64,000 nucleotides of DNA from Culex pipiens pallens (GCF_016801865.2 NC_068938.1:53460493-53524492), one strand, 5' to 3'; shown: positions 12,147 through 25,410, numbered from the stretch's first letter. Translations and numbers: made by a program. Notes: generated from the sequence alone by a model not told the origin.

Positions 12147-13489
12147 ATGACAGTATCGGTAATCGTTGGCTAATGTTTTTCTGACATTAATTTTAAAATC
12201 ATATTTCGTCTGATTTAATCCTATTTTACAATTTCCACATTGACTCATTTTGATTAGCAGTTCAACATAGAAATGTCAACATTACTGTCCCCACTTTATT
12301 ACCGCCTTTAATTTAGTTACGGTCAAACCGCACCACCAAATTTCCCCTCAGCAAACGGGACCAGCAGACAGAAAAATTGAACTCCATTTATCAAATCATT
12401 CCACTCCGGGTCGTCACTGCTGGCGAGGCCCTTGAACACTCAAGAATCCTTCCACGCGGAATGCTCACTTTCTTTTGCTGGTTTGCTCAGCTCTGCTGTA
12501 CGCAAAGTTCATAAAATGCATTGTTCTGAAGTGGAGTTTCCCCGGGACTTGTTCCCAAATGGCCAGCCAGACCTGCTGGAGGATAGGACTGTCTGCCCGT
12601 TATAATTGCTCAAGACTTTCAGTCCAGCTTCAGTCAGCTCCAGGACTACCACTGCTCCATTTTACCCCCAAATCCCCTCCGGTCCCGGGAAAGACGAACG
12701 GATTTCTGCAGAATTCATCGCCTTACGGAGGTCCAACCCCTTCGGTCGGTAATTGAAGACGAACCGGCGGTGACGGCGGCGTCGGCAGTCCAAGAGAAGG
12801 ACAAGAAATTAAATTATCTTATTTTCTCGTTTGCTTCCCGGAGCCAATTACAGAAAAGTGAACCAGCCAGCGGCAGCGGCGAAGAAGCTTAGCGATCTGG
12901 GGGAGCTTTCCGTTGTGAAGACGAGTTGGCGCGGGCGAAATATTAGCTGGGTCAAGCTTCCACGGCGACGGTCGAAGAAGTGATCGACAGCTGCAAATGC
13001 ATCCTTCGTACCATCAGCTGCACGAAGAAGAGTGGAGAGAGCTTGTTTGGTGGTTTAATGTTTCAATGAAGCGGGAAATGGTTTAAGATTGTCGGGCGAG
13101 ATGGAACTGCACTGCAGCTGACGAGAGACGTCTTGGCGAGGATAAATCGAATTAGGTGCCGAAGGGGATCAATATCTCGGGATGCTTGTTTGTGGCTGTT
13201 TGCGTTATAATATTTCAATTTAAAAATGTCTTTATCTAGAGAGTATTGAAAATTGAATAGGGTGGCAAACATTTAGGATTGTAGGTTCAATTGGAATTCC
13301 TCTTCATTTAATATGATTAAAAAAATAAATCACTTTTAAAAATGTTTTTCCCAAATTTCAAATCATTTTCAAATCAGAGATATTAACTAATTATTAAACA
13401 ATTCCGAGCAGAAGGTATAATTGAACCAAAACAAAAAAAAAAGTTTTTCGTATTTTTTTTATTTTCTTGTACGTAAACTATTTTTTTCC
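12147..13489. other. GC-rich single-copy island, no gene seen
   Basis: 12300-13080 is among the more GC-rich parts of the window and free of recognised repeats. Frames are short and lack splice signals in a coding context. Confidence 0.45.
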
Positions 13490-13739
13490 CATTACCTTTG
13501 AAGAGCATCGGTGCCGCATTTAAAAAGCGGATTCAGTGACTTTTCTTTAACTTTATGATAATACGCCTTCCCTAAGGTGTCATGATAAGGTCCAGCTTTT
13601 GATGATACACTACATTCCCTTTAATAAGCAATCGAATCCAGAAGGGTAAAGATCACCAGTTGTGTTAGTCCGAGACGGGATTTGAAACCCGATCTACCGC
13701 TTACGAGGCGGAAGTGTTACCACTAGGCTACTTGGCTCG
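13490..13739 (-). mobile_element. tRNA-derived SINE
   Basis: On the minus strand it begins with a tRNA-like head, CGAGCCAAGTAGCC. It has an A box, TAGCCTAGTGGTAACACT (13730-13713), and a B box, GGGTTTCAAATCCC (13690-13677), followed by a body of about 170 bp. A second copy lies at 61020-61262. No clear target duplication was seen. Confidence 0.8.
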
Positions 13740-13866
13740 ATCTCCTTCAGTTATTTTCTTGCTTATTACATTAAATTCGAGTTCTGCGACCCCGTTTCAA
13801 TCAAATTGTATTGTATTAAACAATTTTAAATAATTTAAAATACGATAAAAAAATTGTTACTAAATT

Positions 13867-13921
13867 CGATTATACGAACTGATTTTTTTTCAAGGCCTTC
13901 GTATAATCGAGTCAGGACTGT
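13867..13921. repeat. Small hairpin, MITE fragment
   Basis: TCGATTATACGAA at 13867 pairs with TTCGTATAATCGA at 13898, followed by GTCAGGACTGTA. It looks like one end of a TA-flanked MITE. Confidence 0.5.
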
Positions 13922-14453
13922 ATTTCAAAATATAAAAACAAATAAGACGAGTACTGAAAAAAACGTGTTTCGCAACGAATTGCCCACAGTTTTCTTTACA
14001 ATTCCGAAAAAAAACACTTTTGAATATGAATATGAATTTTTAGGTTACATTTTTGTTTCCACGTTTGGTTCAGTGTCGAAATGTAATACTGTTCAATACA
14101 AGAGCTGAATGATTGAACATTTGAGCACTCAAATGAGAGCAATAAGGCTGGTAAAAATATTTTAAAGGTGTTTGTCCTCTCTTCAAAATCGACCCGAAAA
14201 AAGAGGGGGCAAAAAAAGCTTTTTCAAAAAACTTCAAGATTTCAATGGAAATTCAAGTGCAATCAGCTGAAATCAATTTTAAACTCATTCCCCTGCATTT
14301 AAAATCATTTTTGAGCATGTTTGGCTCTATTCAAAATTGTTTTGAATTTTTGAAAATTTTCGATGCAACAAATTTTGTTTCGCTAAAATATTTGTTTTCA
14401 TCAAATTTTACATTTTTCTAATGAACTAATGATTTCAAATCAATTAAATTAGT

Positions 14454-15563
14454 GAGCAATTCTCTGAGATTTCGGTCATTCAATTTTTTTTTTGTATTTT
14501 TTAATCCGGCTGAAACTTTTTTGGTGCCTTCGGTATGCCCTAAGAAGCCATTTTGCATCGTTAGTTTAATCATATAATTTTCCATACAAATTTGGCAGTT
14601 GTCCATACAAAAATGATATATGAAAATTCAAAAATCTGTATCTTCTATCCGATTTACAATGTTAAAATATGAAACATTCGTGAAATTTTCCGATCTTTCC
14701 GAAAAAAATATTTTCATTTTTTTTAAATCAAGACTAACATTTCAAAAAGGCGTAATATTGAATATTTGGCCCTTTTGAAATGTTAGTCTTGATTTGAAAT
14801 TTTTTAAAGTATTGTTTTCGGAAAGATCGGAATTTCACGAATGTTTCATATTTTAACATTAAAAATCGGACCATTAGTTGCTGAGATATCGACGTTAGAA
14901 AATGGTGGGTTGTTTGGGTGAGACTTGGAAAACATCAATTTTCCTGCTTTTTAAACCTTTGCATGGCAATATCTCAGCAACTATAGGTCGTATCAACAAA
15001 GTTCAAAAAAGCAAAATATAGAAAATTTTCTCAGCTTTTCAAAAATATGTTTTTCAAAAGTGAGCAAACATGTACACTGATTTTAAAAAAATGGAAAACT
15101 GCGACTATTTTCAAAAAAAAAATCCTAATTATGGCTATATCTTGAAAACGGTGCACTTTATGAAAATTTCACAACACTACTTTTTGATTGCAAATTTGAT
15201 TTTACATCGAAAAATGAATTTAAAAAATTTTTGCGATCAATATTTCGATTTAAAAAAAAAATATGTTGATTCGAAAATTCATAACTCGGTCAAAAATTTT
15301 TTGCACAACCTGGATATTTCTGAAAAGCATTTTATGTCCCCTAAAACATATCAAAAAAAAATAGTGTTTTTTTTTTCAAATCAAGTTTTAGTGACAGAAA
15401 GTTAAATTAAAAATCACCAAATTTTTTTTACCGTGTATCAGTGCAGTCCTTATCCATACCTACAACTTTGCCGAAGACACCAAATCGATCAAAAAATTCC
15501 TTCAAAAGATACAGTTTTTTGAATTTTCACATATCATTTTGTATGGACAGCTGCCAAATTTGA
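14454..15563. mobile_element. P1 element, copy with deleted left arm
   Basis: Begins GAGCAATTCTCTGAGATTTC and follows the P1 left arm to about 14655, then skips roughly 660 bp to the central inverted region (14670-14870) and continues through the right arm to GGACAGCTGCCAAATTTG. The arms are therefore very unequal. The outer end of the right arm is missing, and an assembly gap follows 400 bp later. Confidence 0.8.
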
Positions 15564-15963
15564 ACTACTCTAGTGTAGAATGCATTTTAAAAAGCTTTTT
15601 CCATTCAAATGTTGAGACTACGGCATGTTATTTTTTTTAATTTTTCAGTTCAGCAAAACTTTTTTTGGTCAAACTATGATTTTTCACTTAATTTTTTTTT
15701 TGCGCCGAAGGTCAAAAATTTAGAAAAATATCGGCCTAATGAACTTTTCAACATTTTTTTTAGACGAAGGACAATAACTTGAAAATTAGTTGCATCGGCC
15801 TACTGTAGATGTAGATTGACAGGAAAAAAGAAAGTATTTCTCAAACTAAATTGCAAGAAAAAATCAGATCTACAAAAATATTTTTTTATGGATGTTTTTT
15901 ATTTTTAAATTCAAAAACCCAATAAAATCACAAAAAATGATACTTAACCCGGGCATGGTCTTC

Positions 15964-16063
15964 NNNNNNNNNNNNNNNNNNNNNNNNNNNNNNNNNNNNN
16001 NNNNNNNNNNNNNNNNNNNNNNNNNNNNNNNNNNNNNNNNNNNNNNNNNNNNNNNNNNNNNNN
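15964..16063. other. Assembly gap (100 N)
   Basis: Exactly 100 N, the conventional size for a gap of unknown length. It sits between a P1-derived region and a P1 fragment, so repeat collapse is the likely cause. Confidence 1.
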
Positions 16064-16369
16064 AGGTTAAAAGTAGCTATAACTTGATAACTTAACATTA
16101 TATCGTTTTTTTTTTGTAAGGTTCTTTTAAAATGCAATTTTATTTTTAAGTATTTTTGTTCGATTATGCGATATTAAAAAAAAAAAATTTTCAAAATTTC
16201 ATATCTCCTTAAACCACTATTACGAACTATGGTTAAAAAAATGACTTTTTAGCACTCTAAAAAATATATATAAAATTTAAAAATGCGTGTTTTGGTCATT
16301 CAGCATTTAATAATTTATAGTTTATTTATAAAATATCGAAAAAAATTTACCTTTTTTCCCAAAGAGACT

Positions 16370-16622
16370 TAATTATATCTACAACTTTGCCGAAGACACC
16401 AAATCGATCAGAAAATTCCTTCTCATGATAAAGAATTTATACATTTAGATACCCATTTTGTGTGACCATCAACTGAAATTGTATGGCGACTTGTTTAGAA
16501 AAACTACTGACGCAAAATGACTTCTTTTAACATAAAGTGCATGGACAAAGTTTCACCCAAATCAAAAATATTAATTTGGAAAATCGCGAAAAAAAACGGC
16601 GGAATCGTAAAGAACTACTCAT
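16370..16622 (+). repeat. P1-family right-end fragment
   Basis: Starts with TACAACTTTGCCGAAGACAC and ends GTAAAGAACTACTC, a degraded form of the P1 right end. It is heavily diverged in the middle. Confidence 0.55.
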
Positions 16623-19539
16623 ATGTTTTTCCCTTCATTAGTGATCCCTATGAAACCGAAAATCAGAGAATCGACTGTAAATTATCATTTTTTTCTGTTG
16701 TTTTATTTAGTACATCCCATTAATCATTTCTAGATTATGTTACAACTTATTAGATAGGAACTGTAAGTTATTAAGATTTCACTCCTTGTCTAACATGTGA
16801 TGAAATTCGTGCTTGAGTAATTTAAAAGTAGTTCTGATTTATTGGCTGCCTTTAATGTTGCTACAAAGCTCCATCTTACCATAGTTACGTTGAATTTGAA
16901 AGGCTTTACCATCCCGATAACAGTTCCTCATTTCAGGTTGAACTGAATCCATGTTCTTCTTCATGCAAATCCTTGTCATTACCTTGCAGCACCCGACCGC
17001 GTGTAGTGTACACCTTGTAAAGCTCCCGGAAACCTTCCCGAAACGAGACATTCCTTTCAACTTTACAAACGGTGTCAAGTGAGCTGATAATTAGGAATTC
17101 CCTTTACGTACCCGTGCCACGAACAAGGTCCACGTTGGGCACGGTCTTCAGGCTCCGGCACAAGTTTCAGGCATATTTTACGTGATTCGATTTACTAGTA
17201 GTGGGGCCAAAGTAATTTCATCGTCCTCCGTGTTTGAATAGGTCTTCTCCGGGTGGGCTTGCAGAGCCCGGTCCTCACTGGGTATCCCCAGCTGGGACAA
17301 TAACTAACACCTTCCATGATCTATAGTCGGTGTGTTTCACCGCCCAAACCAGCTCGGAAAACTAATCTCGTGTACTTTCATCTTGGAAGAAGAAGAAGAA
17401 ACGCCTTGTAACCGGGGTTTAGTCCCACCGGCAGCAGCGGCAAGGGAAAACCCATCAAAATGGAACAGGAACTGCTCATTTTCCGTCCGCGTTGAAAAGT
17501 GTCTCTCGGGAAGCTCGGCAGTGTGTCCCATAATGTGCGAAAAATTCAAATGAATATTATAATTAGCAGCGAATGTGGCATGCTGCTGCCTTCTGTTTGG
17601 ATAAAGCTCTCTGTGGAGTGGCTTCTTTCGCACTTTGTCATACTTTGCGTTTGATGATGCGAACCGGGTGTCTCCGGTGGGATTCATTTGGGAAAGCGGG
17701 AAGGAAATGAGGGCAGTGGTGCCAGCATTTTGGAATTGTAACATAAGTTTGAAATCAATTTGAAACTAGTGAAGTGAATCTTAAATATTTTTTTCTGGAG
17801 AACATCATGGTGATGTTTAATGTCAAATCTCATCGTATGTCAATCGAAAAAATTACCTATAAAATTTTGAAAAGCGCAAAATGCATCCAATTTTGATTTC
17901 GCTAAAAATTGTATGGCATTTGTCGAGTCAAGTGTTGTTCTATACTGTTTTTTGAGGCAACCAATTGTATTTAAAATCTTTCTTTTGCCTTCCTTTATTT
18001 CGCAGAAGTCATAATTATAATTTATACAAAAAGAATACTTCTGAAGTCGCGTCTAAACTGGCAACACTGATCGGTCTAAGGTACTTCACGCAAGAAGACG
18101 TGAAGTTCGATATGACCTGGTCGCACAGTGGGAAATATGACTTTAATTAAAAATAATTCTACCAAACGCTAACACTGAAAGCCATTTAAACTCACGAGAT
18201 GAGAAAACCTTCACTTTCCTCGGTCGTTTCGCCAAAATATGTGCGCAAATTCGGGGCAACTTTCAAAGGATTACCTTTCCATTTCGATTGCAACTTTTTT
18301 CCCTCTCTAAAGTCGGAAGGTCCTGTTGTGCACAACTTTTGAATCTTCTTTTTTGTCAGTTTTTCCACGCTTTCGGGTAGTCTCCAGCTCGCGGAATAAT
18401 ATATTTCCGGTTTGTTTACCGTATGCATATTTTATAAATGCAACACGCCAAAAAGGATGGCAGCCCGAGCGGGCAGCTGCTGCTGTTGTCGGGTCGTCTG
18501 GTCGGCGGTGTCTCGACACGCCAAGCCTTGCCAGCTTATTCCGGAACCGCATCCTGCTGCTACTTGCCAACATGCAAAGGAAGCACTTGAGAATCCGACC
18601 ATATTGGGTTTTTGGAGTTTTCCTCGGGACGCGATGAGTTATAAAACATTCCGTTCTGGCGGTGGGACACGGTGTGACGAAAGTCATTCATTGTTGAATT
18701 TTAAAAATTTTGAAAAAAAAAATACTCCAACAGAATTTTTGTAAGAATGTCAACACCATAAAATTCAAAAGATGAAATAAATCAAACCCACCATGCTCAA
18801 GCCCCCCAGCCCAAGCGTGGCATGTGAGCTTTTGCCCCTCTTTTGCATACAATGGAGCGGAAAACCCCTGGCTGGCGACGTTATCATTTTTTCCGCCGTG
18901 TGGTTGAGCTTGAGCTTGGGAAAATTTGCAGCTTCTGATCCCGCCGTGATCCCGCGTCTGCTGGAGCTGCCTCCAAGAAGTGCGATTGCAATTCTGACCT
19001 TAGAGTGAAAATGGGCGGGATGACGTGGAAACGTCCTATGGCCGACGTGGCGTGTGCATATTTTTCAGCTTGGAAAAATCATAAATTTTGGCCGTGAGAC
19101 GAGCAGATGTTTCGAGGAGCGTGGATTTGCAACGAGTGGAGAGAAAAAAAATCGTACGATTCACGGCGATGTACAATATATTTTGTGGAAATGAAAAACT
19201 TCATGACAAGAGTGGCATTCAGCGGTGAAAGTTATTGCTACGAAGTCGTAAATTTGGGTGAGGAATTTTCCACTGATGGATTACACAAGCGTTTCAAAAT
19301 CACACGAGAGTTAATAAAATTTTTGTGTAGCAAAATTGTTCAATTAATCAATTTTCTTATTCAAAATAAATAATAGCACTACTTCAAGGAAAATATAATT
19401 CAACAGAAGCTTTATAGTTTTGATGTTTTTTGATATGTAATAAAATATTGCTGCCATTTACCATTTGAATAGAAATTCTCGAATTCAAAAAATTTGGAAA
19501 TGGGCATGTGAATATTCGATAATTTGAATCTGTAGAAGG
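16623..19539. other. Two GC-richer unique islands, no gene seen
   Basis: 16830-17740 and 18190-19260 hold overlapping short frames on both strands with no domain. The spacer is AT-rich. A GAAGAAGAAGAA run is at 17387. Confidence 0.45.
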
Positions 19540-19617
19540 TATCTTCTAATCAATTTGGTGTCTTCGGCTAAGTTGTAGGATATCATTTTCGATTGCTCAA
19601 GATACAAGGAAAAAAAC

Positions 19618-19704
19618 CGATTATTTTTAATTACTTGTAATTTGTTGATTTATTGGGTCATCTTACCCAATTAATCAACGAATTACAAGTAATTTAAATA
19701 ATCG
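19618..19704. repeat. 87-bp near-perfect hairpin
   Basis: CGATTATTTTTAATTACTTG pairs with CAAGTAATTTAAATAATCG. The stem continues through TTGTTGATT and TTGGGT to a loop at TCATCTT. It sits beside a fragment of the P1 family (19540-19600). Confidence 0.75.
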
Positions 19705-19939
19705 GGATTTTTTTTATCATTACTTGTTATCACTAAAAGATTAACTTCCACAAATCGTTTTTTAACTTTCGAAATTTTGTAGTTTGTTTTTGGGAAGGCA
19801 AAGCCCATTTTATTATGACAAAAAACGTTTTTTGGAAAGAAAATTAAAAGTTCTGAAAAAACAGTTTTTAAGATGCAAAATCAACATTACAATCGAAGAT
19901 GATTGTGTGCATCGTAACGGATAGAACAATTTAGAACTT

Positions 19940-21218
19940 GGGTAATTCTCTACCAACTCACACGAAATCGGGAAAAGTTGCCCCGACTCCTCTTCGATTT
20001 GCGTGAAACTTTGTCCTAAAGGGTAACTTTTGTCCCTGATCACGAATCCGAGGTCCGTTTCTTGATACCTCGTGACGGTGGGGCGGTACGACCCCTTCCA
20101 TTTTTGAACATGCTAAAAAAGAGGTGTTTTTCAATAATTTGCAGCCTGAAACGGTGATGAGATAGAAATTTGGTGTCAAAGGGACTTTTATGTAAAATTA
20201 TACGCCCGATTTGATGGCGTACTCAGAATTCCGAAAAAACGTATTTTTCATCGAAAAAAACACTAAAAAAGTTTTGAAAATTCTCCCATTTTCCGTTACT
20301 TGACTGTAAAAAAATTTGGAACATGTCATTTTATGGGAAATTTAATGTACTTTTCGAATCTACATTGACCCAGGAGGGTCATTTTTTCATTCAGAACAAA
20401 ATTTTTCATTTTAAAATTTCGTGTTTTTTCTAACTTTGCAGGGTTATTTTTTAGAGTGTAACAATGTTCTACAAAGTTGTAGAACAGACAATTACAAAAA
20501 TTTTGATATATAAATATAAGGGGTTTGCTTATAAACATCACGAGTTATCACGATTTTACAAAAAAAAGTTTTGAAAAAGTTGCTTTTTGCGTTTCTCTTT
20601 GTTTCGTCGTCCGTGTTTGTCGCGGGTGACCATGAACGGCCATGATCGATGACGACCAACTTTTTCAAAACTTTTTTTCGTAAAATCGCGATAACTCGTG
20701 ATGTTGATAAGCAAATTCCTTATGTCTATATATCAAAGAAAAAACACGAAATTTTAAAATGAAAAATTTTGTTCTAAATGAAAAAATGACCCTTCTGGGT
20801 CAATGTAGATTCGAAAAGTACATTAAATTTCCCATAAAATGACATGTTCCAAAATTTTTTACAGTCGAGTAACGGAAAATGGGAGAATTTTTAAAACTTT
20901 TTTAGTGTTTTTTCGATGAAAAATACGTTTTTTCGGAATTCTGAGTACGCCATCAAATCGGGCGTTTAATTTTACATAAAAGTCTCTTTAACACCAAATT
21001 ACTATCTCATCACCGTTTCAGGCTGCAAATTATTGAAAAACACCTCTTTTTTCGCATGTTTAAAAATGGAAGGGGTCGTACCGCCCCTCCGTCACGAGAT
21101 ATCAAAAAATGGACCTCAGATTCGTGATCAGGGACAAAAGTTACCCCTTAGGACAAAGTTTCACGCAAATCAAAGAGGGGTCGGGGCAACTGCTGTGTGA
21201 GTTGGCGGAGAATTACCC
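19940..21218. mobile_element. P2 long palindromic element, copy 1
   Basis: A 1279-bp inverted repeat with GGGTAATTCTC ends. The arms meet at a non-palindromic loop of about 70 bp (20585-20655) containing CGTCGTC...GACGACC. Copy 2 keeps the same loop. The right arm lacks about 60 bp relative to the left near 20730. Flanks show ACTT on both sides. It encodes nothing recognisable; short ORFs repeat in mirror image because of the symmetry. Confidence 0.88.
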
Positions 21219-21483
21219 ACTTTTAGAATCAAGAGTTGTCTATTTCAACTGACTAAAACAATTATTTGGGAATTTTCGAAATTTGAGCATGATTTTGATT
21301 TTTTTAGGAAATTTTGTCAGCTTTTCTAAAACATGTTTTAGAATGGTGGTTTTCTCTCAGGATAAATTTTTAAATTACAATCCAAAGCTATTTTCAAACA
21401 TTTTGCTGAAAAATGCCCATAATTTGAAAAATTGATAACAAAATTTGAATTTGCGTCAAATCATGAAATTTTGATTGACAATA

Positions 21484-21895
21484 CAGTCGACTCTCTGGCT
21501 GTCGATCTTCTCGATATCAATAATTCTATCGATGAATTCTTTAGTCCCTTCAATCTGCATACTTCAATTATCTTCATTCCTCGATATTTTCCCTTGATTG
21601 AAGGATATCTTCCTCGACGGTCCCTTGGATTCTGTTTGCTTTAAAAATCTCTTCCAGTTGTCAATAATTTCACTTTCTCATGGCTTGCATAGACATTTTT
21701 CTTGGCGAAACGAGGTTTTGAAGGGTGTTTGACATTAGTTTGTTTTTGTTTGATGGACGTTGCCGTTATTCTCTCCCATAGCAGGGTATCAAGAAAAAAA
21801 TATTTTCAATCGAGTCTTCATTTTGCATCGTTCTGTAAACTGATGATTCTCTTCCTCGACGGTCCCTTGGATATTGACAACCAGAGAGTCGACTG
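21484..21895. mobile_element. 412-bp TA-flanked MITE (Tc1/mariner type)
   Basis: CAGTCGACTCTCTGGCTGTC and its mirror GACAACCAGAGAGTCGACTG are flanked by TA (21482-21483 and 21896-21897). The segment TTCCTCGACGGTCCCTTGGA occurs twice inside (21610 and 21852). Confidence 0.8.
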
Positions 21896-22295
21896 TATTT
21901 GAATTTCTCTTTTCCAAAAATCACAATTTTCAAAAATGCATATCTCCGGTACAAGATGTTTTACCATGTATGGTTTTTAGGTCACTAAAACATATCCAAA
22001 ACAAATTAAAATTTATTTTTTCCGTGTACCTTTTTTCTTATCATAATCTTCATACTCATATTTTTTGTTAAAAATACCAAATCGGTTGCAAAATCTTTTC
22101 TAAAGGCACAGATTTTCGAATATTGGCCATTTTGTATGACCAGAAAATAACATTTTTGAAGCCTTGTATGTAAAAATATGATAAGGGAATGCATCATCAA
22201 AAACAAAAAATACAAAATATAAAAATCTCAAAAAAAATTGATGTGGAATCTACAAAAATAATAAAAAAGAATAACATTACAAAAAAAATATTTTC

Positions 22296-22496
22296 TATGT
22301 CTATGTATATAAAAAATTTCGACGGGTTTGTTCTAACGCAAATCAGTTCAACACTTTGGCCACTCTGGGACCGATTCCGGAGCATCTGCAGATTGTATTG
22401 GAAAATTTACATAAATCGTAAAATTTTGATCGCAGGAGGCTGAACAAACATCAAGAAACAATAAAAGTCAATACGAAGTTTGTGGGTAAGTTTCGT
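22296..22496 (+). repeat. Dispersed repeat, GAACGAAGTTTG-type end (copy 1)
   Basis: Shares CACTTTGGCCACTCTGG, CAGGAGGCTGAA and an ACGAAGTTTGTGGGTAAG end with 35408-35704, in the same orientation. About 80 bp present in the other copy are absent. Class unknown. Confidence 0.6.
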
Positions 22497-22499
22497 TTT

Positions 22500-24064
22500 T
22501 TCATAAAAATTATCGCTATCCAGAAATAGAAAAGAAAATTTAAAGTTTTAACTTTCGGTAACAAATTTTATTTTATATTTTTTTCTAATTTTATACATGA
22601 TAAGCAAAAATACTAGAGATTCTTGGAACAAATCTTTGTTAAGAATAAAAAATAGATTTCATTTCAAAAATTATATTATTTATGCAAAGCAAAAAATAAA
22701 TAAAATTGTTACAAAAAGTGTCCTAGTTTCCAATCTTCTATTAGTAATAAATTTCAAATTCAATTTTGGAATCAAAAACTATACCCTAAAATGTAGTTTG
22801 AGCCACTCGATTGCAATCCCTTTGAACTACTTTCCAACTAATCCAAAACCAATTTGCAAAGGAGATCTTTCAACCGAAACCACAATAAACTTTCGCACTC
22901 GAACACAATTTAGCACGCATCGATTGTTTTCCCACTTTCACTTCACAGTGAGTAAGCAATGCACGAGTGGGTGCGGTTTTTCCACCGAAAGTTTTCCCTG
23001 TCTAGTTGTCTCACGCGGCAACGCGCACGTGAGTGTGCTGGTCCCGAAAATTTCCCCAGGAAAAAAAAGTGCCAAACTTTCGCGATGATGCTCGTGAGGA
23101 ATTCCTCCGACATCTCTTCGTAGTCGCCCCGAAAGAGGGACGTGTCAGAACTACTAATTCAATAATGTTTTGTGTATTCTGGGAAGCTTTTTCTGTAGGC
23201 AGACTGTTCCCTCCCTCACGTCACTTCGCCTCTCCTGTCCCGTGTCACGTAATCAACGTGTTTCCCCGTTCTCGTTAGCTAAACCTTGGTGGAGAGATAA
23301 TGAAGAAATTTGAAGCAAGCGCACGTGGGGAAAACCGTTTTCACGGAAGTGGGGCGGCAGGAAAATCGAAAGTTCTCAAATTGTTGAATCCGGAAGGGGG
23401 ATGCCTTATCGAAGATCCTGGTTCCACTTCATCCAGCAAAAGGTGGAGGGGGCGCGGAATGACATAAGGTGTCGGATTACATCCGTGGCCCGCTGTGTTC
23501 GAGATTTTCAGTGCCAATGTCTACAAGTGGTGGAATTTAAATTTGGTGTGCTCTGTTCCCCCTCACCAGCAAACTCAAATCATGGCGTAAACGCCTTCGC
23601 ACAAAAGGTGCAGAATCGTTTAATTTTATGGAACGGTTGATTGTGTCACATAAATTTTACAGCTGCAATATTTTACCAGATTTTTGGCGGCATTTTCGAG
23701 CGAAGGGAATTGTTTTCCCCCTTGCTGACTTCAAAAGCTGAGCCGAGAAGGAATGTTAGGGAATACATAAAATTTGCATTAAATCTCTACCAGGTGTATA
23801 ATGTATGCAAAGCTGAAGAACAAGGAGTGTGCGGCTCCAATCTCGCATGATTGAGTTGTTTGAGGAAAGATGTTAATCATCGGTTTACGAAGAATGTGAT
23901 AATGGCAAAGTCATTCCTTTAAGTAGGGCTTAAACCAATATGATGGAGCAACAATTTTCAACTTTTATGTAGAATCAAGATGAAAAAATCTATTTAATAC
24001 TGGCAGCTCTTTTTTTGGCCAGAGGCAAGGGACATAAACTTCAAAAAAAAAAATTTGATCGGCC
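22500..24064. other. Unique DNA, no gene seen
   Basis: A 163-codon plus-strand frame at 22597-23088 starts in AT-rich DNA and has no domain or homologue I recognise. 22850-23860 is GC-richer. Confidence 0.45.
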
Positions 24065-24080
24065 TTATTGGAAAATGGAA

Positions 24081-24281
24081 ATCCCGGGGCGGACGCAAAA
24101 AATTCTAAGTGTAAATATAGGTATTCGGTGCCCTCTCCCCGTGCCCATACCTTCACACTTAGGAGACCCGGGAGGCGGAGTCTTGTCGCAAAAAGAACGA
24201 TACACGCCTGTGGATCCGTTGACGAAACCGCAAGGTTTAAGAGGGCCACATTATAAGGTGTTACGTCGATTCCGTTTTTTT
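24081..24281. mobile_element. SINE-like insertion with exact 16-bp target duplication
   Basis: A GC-rich 201-bp segment ending in a T run is flanked by identical TTATTGGAAAATGGAA at 24065-24080 and 24282-24297. It contains an inverted pair AAGTGTAAATATAGGTAT / ATACCTTCACACTT. No convincing A and B boxes were seen, so its RNA ancestor is unknown. The long exact duplication argues for target-primed retrotransposition. Confidence 0.75.
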
Positions 24282-24825
24282 TTATTGGAAAATGGAACAA
24301 TATATAACCGCTGAAATATTCATACCTTTTAATGCCATGAAGAATACACAATACACATATAGAGCATGGAGCTCCATTTCCGGATATGAATCTTTCACCA
24401 GTGCCATTCGAATCGATGCAGTGACGTGCATATTTGGTGGGTTTACTGATTGAAAAAATAATAATTATAATTGGTAAATCGTTTGATTCAGCAATATTTA
24501 ATTGAATTATATAAAAAATGTTCTGTCCTTTTTGTGGAACACTGCCAAAACCCTTTTTTTTCGAGATTTCCTCAAAAACAAGTTGCTAAAACTTCATTTC
24601 ATTCAATATCAATAATAAGTGCATTCAACAACAGGCAGGTTCTGAAACGCATTTCTTTTTAAGATGGATTTTTTGAACTTTTTTCTAAATAATCAAGTGA
24701 TTAGTGAAAATATTCAAAATTGTTCGATTAACGTCATAATTAGAGAAATATAACTCCAGTCCAAAAAAACAAAAATCTGAGTTTTTGCCTACAAATTTAT
24801 GTTTTTGATTGTGTTTTTATCAGAT

Positions 24826-25410
24826 GAGCAATTCTCCACTAAAACCGGAAATAGATTTTATTTATATTTTTTCTTTTGATTCAAACATGGTGGGGTCTTT
24901 TCCTATGACCAAAGAAGCCGTTTTGTGTTATTGGTTCACCTATACAAGGCTCCATTCAATTTTGGCTGCTGTCCATGAAAAAATGAGAAGTAAATAATCG
25001 AAAATCAGTAACTATTAAAGCAATTTTATTATCGATTTTGTGTCGTGGGCAAAGTTGTAGGATTTTTTTTGCGATCCTGGAATTATTTTTTTAACAAAAA
25101 ATAAATTCACAAAAAACTAACAAACTGATCAAAAAAATCCTTCAAAAGTTACAGATCTCTAAATATTAGTGTATCGTCATCAGGGGTGACATTGGGTCTG
25201 AGGTGCGATTGGGTCATATAAAAATGCCAAAATTTATTTGTTCCAATCTCACCCTCCAGATCCAATGTCATCCCTGATAACTGTACCATTTTTGTATGAA
25301 CTGCTACCAAAATTTATGAAGACTTGACAAAAAATTGCTTCTTTGGACCCTTACAAAGTTTCAGCCGAATAAAAAATGGCCGAAGTCACCCTATTTCGTA
25401 GAGAATTGTC
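24826..25410. mobile_element. P1-related TIR element containing a nested hairpin
   Basis: Ends are GAGCAATTCTCCACTAAAAC (24826) and the complement of TTTCGTAGAGAATTGTC (25410). It lacks the long central palindrome of P1. A 96-bp hairpin element (25181-25276) is inserted in it. Confidence 0.65.
25181..25276. mobile_element. 96-bp hairpin MITE
   Basis: CAGGGGTGACATTGGGTCTG on the left is the mirror of AGATCCAATGTCATCCCTG on the right. The repeated GATTGG / CCAATC pair extends the stem. A related right half is at 9090-9163. Confidence 0.75.

Noticed and set aside
13677..13739. Functional tRNA gene
   Set aside because: A and B boxes are present but the acceptor and anticodon stems are poor, and a second copy shares 170 bp of downstream body; it is a SINE.
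22597..23088. 163-codon plus-strand ORF
   Set aside because: Crosses a sharp composition change from AT-rich to GC-rich DNA without a change in reading pattern; no recognisable family.
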